Below are positions 33,345-45,064 of a stretch of 64,000 nucleotides of DNA, piece by piece (position 1 is the first letter of the stretch; every line of letters begins with the position of its first letter). Under the pieces are notes generated by a model. The model ran no database searches. It was given only the letters and a program-made list of their open reading frames with translations, and had not been told where the DNA came from. Made by a program: the position numbers and the translations under genes. This DNA is from Trametopsis cervina (Eukaryota > Basidiomycota > Agaricomycetes > Polyporales > Irpicaceae): the NCBI GenBank assembly GCA_022385755.1, contig MU278348.1:655035-719034 (forward strand), read 5' to 3'.

Positions 33345-34747
33345 TTAGCAAGTAGTGTCGGTGCAAGGGATGAGGATTACAGAGATGATGACCCAAGAGA
33401 TGCATGAAAACAGGACCAGTCCCATCAAGTGCACCATAAACGGCGTGCTTCGCTCCTCCCCGTAGCGGTCAAAGGACGAAGTCACTGGACGAGGTAGCTC
33501 CGAGGAAGGCGAGATGCGGACGTAAGCCGGACCCCTGATTGAGTTGTAGGTGATGTTCACGTTGGAGGGACCTTGTAGAAGGGGGCGTCGCTCCGGCGAT
33601 AGATAGCCATTGCGCGCCGCGGCGGACGGGGAGGGGCTTGCAGGGGCTCTCAGAGGCGGCATTGAACGAGACATTGCAGAGCTGGATACAGAGCCGAAGA
33701 GAGGAGGGCGGACTCGATCCCGTTGATCAGTTGGCGCACTGTTTTGACTTTCCCTGTGAGGGGTAGGCACACCGACAAAGTCAAGCACAGAATCGTAGCT
33801 GGGAGGCTCGCTAGCCGTCGCTGAGTCGTAGCTAGGCGGTATGTCCTCGTGAAGCAAAGAAGCGCCATGGGGATGCACACCGGAGGTGTTGGCATTCTGT
33901 GATGTGAACGCACTAGGGGCCTATGGAATTCAAACGTCAATCAATGCGAACGGTGTATGGTAGACCAGAGGCAGAATGATACGCACTGGGCTGGGTCGAG
34001 CACCCGGGTTAGAGATTATGAACTGCGAAGATTCCAGGGTGAACAACGCAGCATTCACGGTATCACCAGTAATGACTCGTGTCGTGCGGTCGTCGCCCGT
34101 CCAGGCGGTCAACGTTACTCTCCATTTATGGTGACCGCGGAAGCGGGTGGGGACAATGTATGCGATTTGTACGTCCACGGAGGTACCATCGGAGGCGGCG
34201 TTGGACAACCACGACTCTGCGAGGACTTCGACTCGCTTTGTGTCGAATAGGTCATGGCGATGTCGGCATGCGACGCCGGCGCGACAACTCTGTGCGAGAT
34301 GCTCCTTGCAGATCGTCTGGCTTACGTGCCGCATATCCTATATCGGTTATGGATGAGCCAGGATGCAAGGAACACGGATGCTGGTCTTACCGTGGGAGTG
34401 TACCCTGCAATATCGTTCTCCAACGCCTTCAATGCAGTGATCGCATTGGAACTGCCGTGAACTAGAGGATATTCAGCCGGGGGTGTCAGGGGACGCCCTA
34501 CAGTCATGGTAATGCTCCATTCCCTGACGAGACCGCCATGGGATGTAGGCAGCACGCTATAGCTCAGGAAGAGAGGAACCTCAGAGGTGGGGTGCCCAGG
34601 ACGAGAGTATGCGCTCCCGAGTAGCGATGTGAGCCTGCGCGGGTCGAATATTGTGTGGCTGAAGCGACAAGGGTCGTAATGGCACTGTCTATAAGCGAAG
34701 GGCCTGCATGCAGTACGTCGATCGTCGTCGTTCGGTCTGTTCGCCAT
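33345..34747 (-). CDS. Tandem CCCH zinc-finger protein with PPxY motifs and C-terminal membrane segment (copy A)
   Basis: Three exons (34391-34747, 33987-34337 and 33345-33920) give 427 residues. Module 1: finger CRPFAYRQCHYDPCRFSH (C-x7-C-x4-C-x3-H), strand REWSITMTVGR, helix SSNAITALKALENDI. Module 2: finger CKEHLAQSCRAGVACRHRH (C-x7-C-x5-C-x3-H), strand HKWRVTLTAWTG, helix TVNAALFTLESSQF. Then a disordered region with two close PPxY motifs (DIPPSYDSA and SEPPSYDSV). A single hydrophobic segment, LMGLVLFSCISWVIISVILI, lies eight residues from the end, like a tail anchor. Both introns are phase 0 with consensus ends, and each module is one exon. It is clearly a paralogue of copy B, which lacks the membrane segment. 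Function is unknown; membrane-tethered RNA binding with WW-domain recruitment is a guess from the motifs. Confidence 0.68.
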
Positions 34748-35157
34748 ATCCTGGTTGTTTTGCCTTGCGTACGTCGTCCAGAGGCGAAGATGGCGGCGAT
34801 GGGGAGAAACAGGTTACTTGGCTGTGCATTTCCCTACTTTGACAGGCCCGTGCTTCTTGGGGCAGAGTCCTGAACTCTAATGTGCGCCTGCCGTGTCCTC
34901 TCGGCGCTATCCACCATCGTGAGCATCCGAAATTAGAGTTAGAGGATCAGAGAAATTAGTCCATCGAGGAAAATGTGGTGAAAGAGGGCAATGTGAGAGC
35001 TTTCAGTGGCCGTGGTCTATGATTTTACAGCGTAGTGGAAAGCTGAACTACGTTCGTACTTGACGTTCTGGCCAAACAAACGCAAATACCCGCCGTCGTC
35101 CCAATCCGGTCACACCCCGCCGATCTGAAGCCAAATCTACCTTACTCTCTGGCCACC
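34748..35157. other. Divergent promoter region
   Basis: About 410 bp between CCCH copy A and the NKAPD1-like gene. No clear TATA box; nothing coding. Confidence 0.4.
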
Positions 35158-36901
35158 ATGTCCAAGTCGTCGCTGTCGTCGGTCGTTTCCAGCCTGGTGC
35201 GGGCGTCGATGGGGGCGTCAGTATCTAACACAGTCAAAGACGACGATCTCGATCGCCACGTCGCAGAACTCATATTGAAAGAGGCGAAACAGAAGGCCGA
35301 GAAGTACGCGAAGGAGGGCATTCGTGCTTATTTACCACAGTGCGTATGCTGTTAGTGCTCACACATGGCTATCACTCACTATGACATGCAGAGCGGATAG
35401 CAATGCTCCCAAGACGAACAAACGTTTCCTGTCATCTATCATACGGAACACGGATGACCACAACAAGACAATCCTCCGTGCGCAGGCCATTGCCGCCCAG
35501 GAGCTGAGGATGGAACGGCTAGAGCAGGAGAAGCTGGAGAGGAGGGCAAGGGCAGAGGAAGCTGTGGAGGCAGAACGCTTACGGAGGCTCATGGGTGCGG
35601 GTGGCGGTCGGTCAAGGCACAGAGACAAAGACGAGAGGACAGATAGGAAGCGGAGAGAGCGTAGTTGGGACAGGCGGGACGATGAGGAGAGTGAACGGGA
35701 TGACTGGAAGGGCAAGGGTAGAGCAACTGAACACGACGAGCGACACCGTCGACACCGCAGGTCCCGGTCTCCACAAGCGGATAGAGAGGACTCCCAGCGT
35801 TCACGGAGACACCACAGAGACAAGGAAGAAACAAGGCCTAGAACATCTAGAAGACCACGTTCTGCATCGGTTGACGGCTCGGAGGACGACGAAGAGGCAT
35901 ATAGAGAACGCCATCATTCTCACCGTCGGTCGAAGCGATCGTCCACCAGTCGTGAGCGACGTCACAAGACCTCACGGGATGAGGACAATTCCCATGATAG
36001 AAGGAAGCGGAGGCGCAGTCGAACACGCTCTCCTGCTCGCCCTGACGAAGAAGATGCTCATCATCGCAGGAGCAAAGCAGAGTCATCTCATCGGCATAAA
36101 CGACGGCATACCCCGTCGCCTTCGCCGTCTGAAGAGTCCTTGCTGTCTGCAGATCGTCGTTCCCATCGACATAGAGAGACAGAGGGCCGTTATGCGCTTG
36201 ATTCCTGGCGTACAGAGCAAAAGTCTACTCGTTCCCCGTCACACGAGAGGGAGCACTCGTCCGCGCCACCCGAGACCGCCCCCGTGGAAACCTGCCAATC
36301 ACAAGAAACCCGCCCACAGACCTCACTCCCCTCAAAGACAGCCTCGCCAGCACCTCCTCGAAGCATTAGCTCCAAGCACTCCTCTCGCTCGCAGGAAATA
36401 CCAGAAGCAGGCACCTCGTCCTCGCTCACTCTACCCTCCCCTCGAGAACCGTCACCTTCACCCGGCCCTCGTCCGCCCTCCACGAAGACTAACTCATCAC
36501 ACCACCGCTCACGTTCGTCCAAAGCTGCCCCTCCTCCTCCGCCAGGCTCTCCACCACCACTCCCCGCTCACTTGCCGTCCAAGATGGACCGATACTTTGA
36601 AGAGTCGTATGACCCGCGGCTCGACGTAGCCCCTCTCAGCGCCCCAAGTATCCCGGCCACAGGTCTCATCAGCGACGCGGAGTTCGCGGGATGGGACGCC
36701 ATGCTCGAACTTATTCGGCAGCGCCGCGAGGATAAGGAGGAGCGCAAACGGCTCGAACGCTGGGGTGTCGGCAAGGACAAGGAGAAAGACAAGAAGAAGA
36801 AAGTCGTAGAGGCTTCGAGCGATGCGGTTGATATTATGTCCATTGAATATAAGAAGCGGGGTGCAGTGCGCGAGTGGGATCTGGGGAAGGAGGGGTTCTG
36901 A
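35158..36901 (+). CDS. RS-rich nuclear protein, NKAPD1-like
   Basis: Exon 1 (35158-35339) and exon 2 (35392-36901) give 563 residues. The N-terminus (KDDDLDRHVAELILKEAKQK) leads to NKRFLSSIIRNTDDHNKTI, which resembles the start of human NKAPD1/C11orf57, where L-R-N-V-I-R-H-T-D-A-H-N-K is conserved. Residues about 120-330 are an Arg/Ser/Asp/Glu/His-rich domain with many RSRS, RHRRSRS and SRER units, typical of splicing-associated proteins. A Pro-rich part (AAPPPPPGSPPPLPAHLPSK) precedes a conserved-looking C-terminus: KMDRYFEESYDPRLDV, WDAMLELIRQRREDKEERKR and IMSIEYKKRGAVREWDLGKE. The DHNK block and YDPRLDV block suggest a real orthologous family, but the function is not established. Nuclear location is inferred from the RS domain. 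Confidence 0.6.
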
Positions 36902-37073
36902 AGTTATCATTTGGATCATACTTACATATTTATTATCGTCGTTGCATATTTGTCCACTCAGTTACATCGCTCTCCACTCCACACCACAATTTATAACGAA
37001 ACAAGAGTATATCCCAAGAAATGTCTGATAAGCGTTATTGTAATACATCATGTCCTTGCGTACATTCTCCTAT

Positions 37074-40000
37074 CTAGCTCACTACCTTTTGTATGACCAT
37101 CATCTCCTCTGGTTTGAGGTATCCAATCAGGGCAGAGAAGTTGTTCGTGTTGTTGTTTGCGGACTCCCGCAAGAACGTAGCGATGTGGGCCTTCGAGAAG
37201 TGATCAGACTAGGTCAACCTCAAATAGTTCCGTTTCATGCTCACCCGGAGATCAATCTGCACGCTTGGATCCCTCATCAAATCCTCGTCATCACCCTCGT
37301 ATGAGACGTCCTCGAAGGAACCACCACCCAACGCGGCAAGCATCTCCGGAGGAACAGGTGCACCAAGCATGTCCGATAGGAATGAGACATCCTTCGCGCC
37401 CAGTGGACCTTCAGCCGCCTCGTCATCCGACCATTCCTCCTCCTAGTCATAGTGAGTACATGATTCAGGCACCAAGCACAACACTTACACCATCGTCAGA
37501 TCGTAGTTCTTGGATGTCTGATGAGTTAAGACCTCCATAGCCCATCGAGGCAGGCTCGCCGTTTGCTTGCATCTCTTGCAGGATGAGTTTCAGGGCTTTC
37601 ACAGGGAAAGGAATCCGAGTGAACTCGGTCGGTACTACAGCACAGGAACACAGATCAGCAAATAGCTACGTGCGCTAAGACAGGGTCTACCCTCAGGTTG
37701 AGGCATACTTTTCTTAGTCCGGGAGCGGGTCATGATGACTGACAAAGCCGAAACGGTCCATAACTCTGCTGCCTAAACAAAAGAGCAACGCTCACCATGT
37801 TTTGTCTCTTCTTTCATGATCAAGTCGCCCTTGACCTGCAGCGCTTGCAGGCTCGGACGGGCACATACGAACAAGTCAACCAATGCCAGGGTGCTCGTGC
37901 GGGTGACCCAGAACCCTTGGAAGGTTTCCGCGTTTTCGCACCATGTTTGGATGACGACGTCGAGTCCTGATCTGCCAGAAATATTGATACTTTCCAGAAG
38001 AGTCAAGACGGTGTCTCGTTGGCCATTGTGAATCAAGAAAGCGAAAGGGATGACCAAACTCTGTATGAACGGATATATATCAGCAACCTTACAGTTTTAA
38101 ATCCGTGGAGCTGACCTGTATGAATGTCGCGGTCTTCGCCGTTGTCATGCGAGTAGCCATCGCTTCCAGGAGTTGTTGTAGTATAGGCAAGATAGAGTCG
38201 CCGGCTCGTCGCATGAGATGGATGATCAAGTCGCCTATAAACAGACTACCAGACTCGTCGTCGGTTTGCAGCTGCCATGCAATAAGCTCGAGGACACAAT
38301 CGATGCCAGATTTCCCAGACGTTGCGTCCTTCCATGCAAGGAGCTGTGGGCAGTCTTTGCGTACGATCAATGTCAGACAGGTGATACCATACTATAGGAG
38401 TGTAAGCATCAATGCTATATCGAATATCAATTAGCCTTACTTGAATGGCGTCACGGTCTTTGGTAGCCCTGAGGCATCCGAACAAGGCCGGTGCAAGGGT
38501 TTCAATGAATCCGCTGCCGATGTGACCTTCAGGGGCTCCTTGCAGCAGACCGGATATCTGTTCCAAAGCAGCGGCGGCGATCCATTTGTCGTCTCCATCT
38601 CCTCTACGGATGGCTTCGCACAGGGGAGGGAGGGCTTGTCTAGCGACAGTTTCATAAAGGCCTGCGACTGGAGCGCTCGCCAGACGGGAGAGAATGGTAG
38701 ACATGACCGCCATGAAGTGAGGATCTTAACAATGCTGTCAGTTCACACGGCAAGGCTACAACGTTCAAGAAGTCTACCTTGTACGTTCTTCACCCAGGTA
38801 TTCAGGATAGCTGGCACAAGAGTTTCCACCAACTGAGGCGTCAGCCATGAGCCCTTCTGTACTCGTACGAGCGCAGACAACGCGTCCAGCACAAGACTTA
38901 GAGTATCAGAAGTAACGATGGGCAAAAAGATCTCGATGTTCTTGGATATCTGAGCTGCCCGAGGTACTATGGCTGTGTCTGGGCATTCTGTGCAGAAGCT
39001 GGAGTTTGATCAGACACCTTAGCGATTATTCGGTATTCCAAAGACTTACTTCCTTATAGCTCTTATAGCTGATACTTTGACGGGAACCGTGATGTCTTGT
39101 GCCTCAAGGACGTGAACGACGGCATCAACATACTGGCCAGCCATATCACTTGGCAAGACTCTTGAAAACTGGCTGGCGAAGACAAACGCGCGTCCCTGCA
39201 AGAAAGGGTACTCTACACGGAACGAGTGGTGTAAGCTAAAGAGAGTTAAATGGAGACGCAGAACACTCACGAGGCATTGTCAGGAGGGTGGGAACAATAC
39301 CAGTGAGCAGAGAGGCAACATCAAAATTTGACTCTGTAGCTTGTTCTTGAACGATCTCAAGAATTGAACCAGAAACCGAGCCAAGAGCAGTAAACACTGC
39401 TTCCAACTGTCGCCACCAGTGATCATTTCCTGAGTCCCTGAGTGCACTTGATTGCTGCACAACTGCGTGCGTGTTCTTGTTGAGACTAGCCAAAGTGAGG
39501 CTGGGGTCTCGATCAAGTAGAACCTGAGTGTTCAGATCAGACGTGCATTGATACAGACAGAGGAACTTACCTCGAGGAGGTCACACCCAGCAACTCGAAC
39601 ACTGTATGTTGTCGACTCGTCTGATTCTTGTACAACAAAGGCATTTGCGTCGTTCCCCCATTCTGATTCCTAGAATGTTTGAACGCACTCAGCTTTACGC
39701 TGTGGTTTGTATGTCGCTACAACTACACACCTCATCAGCGGTCATTTCGATCCAGCGGAACACCTCGGCAAGCAATGCTGTCGTCTTTTCCTCATTGAAC
39801 CACTGCTTCGCTCGTCCGCTGCGAGCCACAGCGCTGATGAAGTCGAGGGCAGATCCAGCTAGTTGGGTAAGATCAACCCGCTCGTCTTCCGACGTAAACG
39901 GCGGGGTGTTTTCAGCAGTAATATAATAATGGAAGAACTCTGGGAATAGCGCGCCGAGATGATGCAGCGTTGAGTTCAAGAAGTCGGGTAGGTAAGGTGC

Positions 40001-41253
40001 GAGGACGCGGGGGAATGATGTGTGAATAATATCAAGTGTCTAGCCTTGAACTGAGCATATAATGCAGCATGAACAAGGACAGAGACGCACCTTGATCACT
40101 TGGATCCGAACCGCAAGTCCGTCCCAATTCGAAGCACCCACAACGTCGGCTTTGGGGTCCAGGTTCATGAGAACCTTGAACGCATCCAGCCAGACAGGAA
40201 GGACGGAGGAAGATGCCTCTTTGACCGATTCAGGATGCTCTTCCTTTACCATGTAGAGCGCCTCGATACATTGTCTGTACACGGCAATGGTCCGTGCCCG
40301 GGTCAGCGGAGAATGGTGCTGTGAGATATAGTGAGCACACTTGCAAAACCACAACCAAGCAAGAGCGTTTTGCTTTACCTCAGCATCACCAAGGATATTC
40401 AGCAGGACGGGTAGAAGTTGGCGCAGGGTGGGCAATAATTGATCCTCAGTCAGTTCAGATTTCACGAAGTCGGTGAACATCTGCATGGCGCCATGTACGG
40501 CATCTGGAGAACCGGACGAGAGGAGATTCAGCAGAGCATCCAGAAGGCCCGGATATTCATCTGGCCAATCGCATGATGCAATTGTTGTCAATGTATTTGC
40601 CTATTGTTTAGTTCATTTAACGAAGTTCACGCTCGGACGTAAGTAGTGGCTTACAGAAGAGGTCCTGATCTTTCGAACGGGATCAGAGAGGCCCTGGAAG
40701 ACTGTGTCGCGGATTTGAGTCTTTATCTGTCGTGTTACAACGTGTCTGCGTCAGCCACAGATATCCACTGCAAAGATTATGAGACGAAACGTCGCCACTA
40801 GTGGCTAGCCACACAGTATTCGAGCTCCTCCGATTCAGGAGTTGGGCACTTCAAACACGTACCTCTACAGGCGGAGCAGAACCTCTGAACGTGGTGAAAT
40901 ATGGCGACCATCTTTCCTTCACATACTTCCTCAGCACAATGCTCGCGGAGTACTAGTGGCGAAAGAAGTCATCAAGTCACTGTAACACGAGGCTTGGTAA
41001 GGGTAACACTCATCTGGCGTATCGTCGCGTCCGCATCAGGTGTTATTATTAGTCTTGCTAGTGCCAGTCCAGTTTCTGAGCGCATAAGACGCGTTCATCG
41101 CAGGGCCATGAGCTTGATCATTCACAATCCATAATTATAGGACAGCGCACCTGGAGACTCAGATAGTTTGGACAGCCTCAACTCCGCTGCTACACGCGTG
41201 TTGTTGTCCGAGGAAAGAGTGGCGGCAAGACATTGGGCAACCTCCGATGCCAT
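37074..41253 (-). CDS. KAP114: Importin-9 / Kap114-type nuclear import receptor
   Basis: A large minus-strand gene with about 15 exons and 50-60 bp introns. It begins MASEVAQCLAATLSSDNNT at 41253, the N-terminal importin-beta helix. The next exons give SIVLRKYVKERWSPYFTTF (importin N-terminal domain), then TTIASCDWPDEYPGLLDALL and the HEAT-like helices near 40040-40600, where W-P-(D/E)-L/E-Y-P-x-L-L is characteristic of the superfamily. HEAT repeats continue through 38000-39980. Near 37440-37300 lies an acidic part (EEEWSDDEAAEG, YEGDDEDLMRDP), typical of IPO9/Kap114. The C-terminus HFSKAHIATFLRESANNN...FSALIGYLKPEE before the stop at 37074 matches the family end (N-F-x-x-L-x-x-x-L-x-x-x-E). 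Kap114 imports TBP and histones H2A-H2B. It is divergent from malic enzyme. Confidence 0.88.
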
Positions 41254-41703
41254 TTTGCACAATGCAAATGTGCTGTGATAGAGCTGAGGAAAGTGAGGCC
41301 AAGTAAGTGTAAGAGGGCAGGAAAAGTCACGGTGATGATCATTAACGCGCGCGCGTCGCGTGTTGTCACATGTGACGCAATGACCGTCACGGTACAGATC
41401 GCGACCATTCTCAAGCCCAGGCTTTACGGCACGCGATATTAATGCGATAGCTACTCCTTCTGCGGAGGCCATAACTCTCTAATCCCTCCCGATTATGCAG
41501 CAGAGGACTGCGGCCTGCACCGCGCAATATACGAGTTTCAAATCTATGAGCCTGCTTTCACTATCAAGCCTATTGATAGACATGTCGCGGCCACCTCGAT
41601 CCGGCTAGAATGACGACAAGATGATTTACTGGTGCAGTACTTATACAGACGTCTGCTTCAAAGTCCCTCTACTCGAACCCCCTTTCGCCCTTCAAGTCAA
41701 AGA
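41254..41703. other. Divergent promoter region, KAP114 / malic enzyme
   Basis: About 450 bp. A CpG-dense ACGCGCGCGCGTCGCG stretch lies near 41345. It could carry MluI-box (ACGCGT)-like elements, but none is perfect. No TATA box was identified. Confidence 0.4.
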
Positions 41704-43933
41704 ATGACATCCGAGCCAGTATTCCGCGTTGCCATCCGTGGCGACTCGATCTTGACGAACCCTAGGTTCAACAAAGGTACGAAATCCTCCTCAGCTTTCT
41801 AACCGCCGCTCCACCTAGCGACTTTCGCAGGAACTGCCTTTACAGCCGAGGAGCGCAACGCCTTTGGCCTAGTCGGGCGACTCCCTCATCGAGTGAACAC
41901 CATCGACGAGCAATGTCAACGCGCTATCGATCAGCTCGAATCGCAGCAGAGCGACCTGGCGAAGAATACTTTCCTTCAGAGTTTGAAGGAACAGAACTGG
42001 GTTCTATACTACTCGCTAATCTCTAGGCACCTCAAAGAGCTTATTCCCATCATTTACACACCAACTGAGGTGCGTCTGTAAAGTCAATCCAATCTCACTC
42101 AATACTCAATAGTTATAGGCGGAGGCGATCTCGAACTACTCGCATTTGTTCCGCCGGAGCGAAGGGCTCTACCTGACTCTCCCCGATCAATACTCTCTAG
42201 AAGACTCCTTTCTCGATCAGACTAGAGGTCGCGACATTGACCTGATAGTCTGCTCAGATGCCGAAGCGATCCTTGGAATAGGCGATCAAGGGGTCGGAGT
42301 AAGCACAATCTCTTACGTTTAATTGCCACCCTTCCTCATAATTATCAGGGAATTGGTGTACGTCACTATCACTTCTCAAGCCGCGTCATATGTTGAGTTT
42401 TCCTGTAGATTTCGACTGCCAAGTCCGCAATCTACACGTGTGTCTGTGTTATTTGCCTCCGCTCCGATTACTGATCCTGGTGTCAGTTTATTGGCAGGAC
42501 TGGACCCTGCAAAGACACTCAGTGTGACCATTGACGTCGGAACTGACAATGAAGACCTTCTCAATGATCACCTTTACGTCGTACGTCCCCAAGTGCGCTT
42601 TATTGAGTAAGTGGTCTAAGCGAGCGTTTTGTAGGGATGGCCTCACCGACGTGTCCGCGGGGAGGAATATGATGTTTTTGTCGATAGGTAAGTCACGACA
42701 TTCAGAACTGAGCAATGCACTGAAACGGACTGTAGATTCGTGCAAGCAGTCCGCAAACACTACCCCCACTCCTTACTCCACTTTGAAGACTTCGGTGTTG
42801 CAAATGCGTACAGGCTCCTTGAGAAATATAAAGACGCTCATGCGGTCTTCAACGACGATGTGTAGGTTCAGATTAGCAGCAAATTGCCATATATCTGACT
42901 TGCTCTGAAGTCAAGGCACCGGAGCAGTAACTCTGGCATGCTTAATGTCCGCGGTGGGCGTAACACAATCCACGTTAGCTGATCAACGCATCATCATATA
43001 CGGCGCAGGATCAGCCGGTCTTGGAATTGCTCGTCAACTTCGAGATGGAATTACAACTATAGATGGCCTCGATGCTGCTGAAGCCCATAAACGATTCTAC
43101 CTTATAGACAAGTTTGGTTTGATCAGAGATGCGTTAGGCCCCGAGAAAATTAGAGATGCAGTTAGAGATTTCTCGAGACCAGATGACGAATGGAACGATG
43201 TTCAGGCCGACGACGATGGCAAGATCAGCCTGCTTGAAGTCGTGAAGAAGGTCCGACCCACCGTGTTGATTGGATGTTCGACACAGGCGGGCGCGTTTAC
43301 CGAAGAAGTAATCAGGGAAATGGCAAAGCATACGGATAGACCAATCATCTTCCCGCTGTCCAACCCAAGTCGATTGCACGAGGTGAAACCACAGGATGCG
43401 ATGGACTGGACGGATGGAAAGGCGCTTCTGGCAACTGGGAGTCCCTTCCCTCCGTGCAAGCTGCCAAATAACAAGGAATACACGTATGTGATCCGTTTCT
43501 ATCTGATGACGAAGAATCTAAGAATCTTCCTTCGAAAGTGTTGCAGAATGTAATAGTAAGTCTTTGACTATTCGAAGCGAGAGCCCGACATGACCGTTTG
43601 TTCTCCGCAGATGCACTCATCTATCCCGGACTTGGATTTGGCGCGATCCTGTCGAAGTCCCGTACTCTGACAGATACAATGATCATCGCTGGTGCCCGCC
43701 GCCTCGCGTCCCTGGCTCCTGCATTGAAGAACCCAGAAGACGCGCTGCTTCCTGACTTCGCGGACGCACCAGCCGTCAATCTCGAAGTCGCCATCGCCGT
43801 AGCGGAGCAAGCCATAGAGGAAGGGAATGCAGGAGTTGACTGGAAAAAGGAGGATGTAAGAGAGAAGGCGGTTGAGAAACAATGGAAACCGGTCTACGGT
43901 ACTTACGTGTACGACCCTAATGGCCTCCAATAG
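41704..43933 (+). CDS. Malic enzyme (malate dehydrogenase, decarboxylating)
   Basis: Oxidatively decarboxylates malate to pyruvate and CO2, reducing NAD or NADP. It is built from about ten exons starting MTSEPVFRVAIRGDSILTNP. Malic N-domain: NTFLQSLKEQNWVLYYSLIS, then IIYTPTEAEAIS containing the catalytic Tyr, and the Lys-bearing ISTAKSAIYT. Metal-binding residues are in HFEDFGVANA (Glu-Asp) and FNDDVQGTGAV (second Asp). The NAD(P) fold has GAGSAGLGIARQL. Downstream PTVLIGCSTQAGAFTEEVIR, PIIFPLSNPS and TVAECNNALIYPGLGFGAIL complete the family. The join near 43483-43540 (donor GTATGT, acceptor CGAAAG) was chosen because it restores EYTVAECNN. There is no obvious mitochondrial presequence, so it may be cytosolic. 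Confidence 0.9.
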
Positions 43934-45064
43934 GGTCCAAGATAGAAGCATGGCTGTGCGGCTTAAGCAGCCCAAGAGTTGCCGGTTCGTACTCTGTAAA
44001 ACAATAGAAGTGAATTTGTTCCATTTGACTATTCGATATTCCGTAGCGGCTGCAACATGACTGCATTGTTTCCTCACCCGACCGCCACGAGCTCCCACCT
44101 CCTCCCACCGGCCGAAACGCACAAATTTCAAACTGGCAAAGTACTGACTGCGTACGCATCGTGGGAGCAGGCAACTTGGGTTGCTATTGTCAATGTCACG
44201 TTGCCCCTTGCTTAAGTGCTAATTATCGTAAACAAGGGCCGCTTCAGCCACCGAAAACGTTTGCGACGCATGTTTGGCGCTTGTCCTCCATAATTATCAT
44301 TCCTTACCGTCAGGGTCCGGCGGGCGTTGGTGTTTGAGGAACGATCATCTCAGGCTGCCCGTCGGCTGGCGTTGTCCACTGGCTCTGTCGCGAAGAGAGC
44401 GCACATGACAACGTCAACGGGCAGTTCGAATTCCAATGACCCGATGTGTAAAGTGTGACCAACTCAGAGATACATTGGCCGACATCGCGTTCTTTTACAT
44501 GCTGGCTTGCCGGACAGCTGTGACGGAGCGACGGCGATGACGGCAAACACTCTGGGTAAAATGACTGGGCGGATGGGGCGGTCGCTGCAGCGCTCTCTTG
44601 TTCCGTCTATCCGGGGTTGACGGCATGAACCGTCGGTAGCGTCGCTACTCGCAAGCGGCTGCTACGGTTTTATGTCATGAGCCTCCCTGTATTTGAGTTC
44701 AGCTTTAGCATTGCTGTTATTGTCTCTGCCTCATGGCGAGCATCTGACGGATTGACGTTTAAGCAATGGCCAATGAGGGGCACAGTTCAGCTGCGAACCG
44801 CGCGAGGAAATACCAAAAGGAGAGGTTGGCCGCAGATCAAAACGGCGGGATCCGTGACAGGCGTCTCCGCCTGTTTTCGTCGGGACGCGCCAAGCGAGCG
44901 CAGTCTTCTCACCATACTGTCAGCCCAGGTTCGCGAAATGGCTCGAAGGTATATAAGGACGACGGACATGCCAGGGCTCGCACCCTCTCCTCTTGCCCCG
45001 TGTGTTTCGTGTCGGGAGCCCTATCCATATTTCATTCTTACCAGTGTGGGCGTGCACAGCTGAG
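43934..45064. other. Intergenic, F-box gene upstream region
   Basis: About 1.1 kb without recognisable coding exons. It contains the TATA box at 44950-44957. Several GC-rich stretches (44580-44680) have no clear function. Confidence 0.4.
44950..44957 (+). promoter_or_regulatory. TATA box of the second F-box gene
   Basis: TATATAAG, 115 bp upstream of the proposed ATG at 45065, on the same strand. Confidence 0.55.

Noticed and set aside
35595..36629. 344-codon plus-strand ORF
   Set aside because: An overlapping frame of the RS-rich gene; its His/Arg/Pro content is a frame-shifted echo of the RS repeats.
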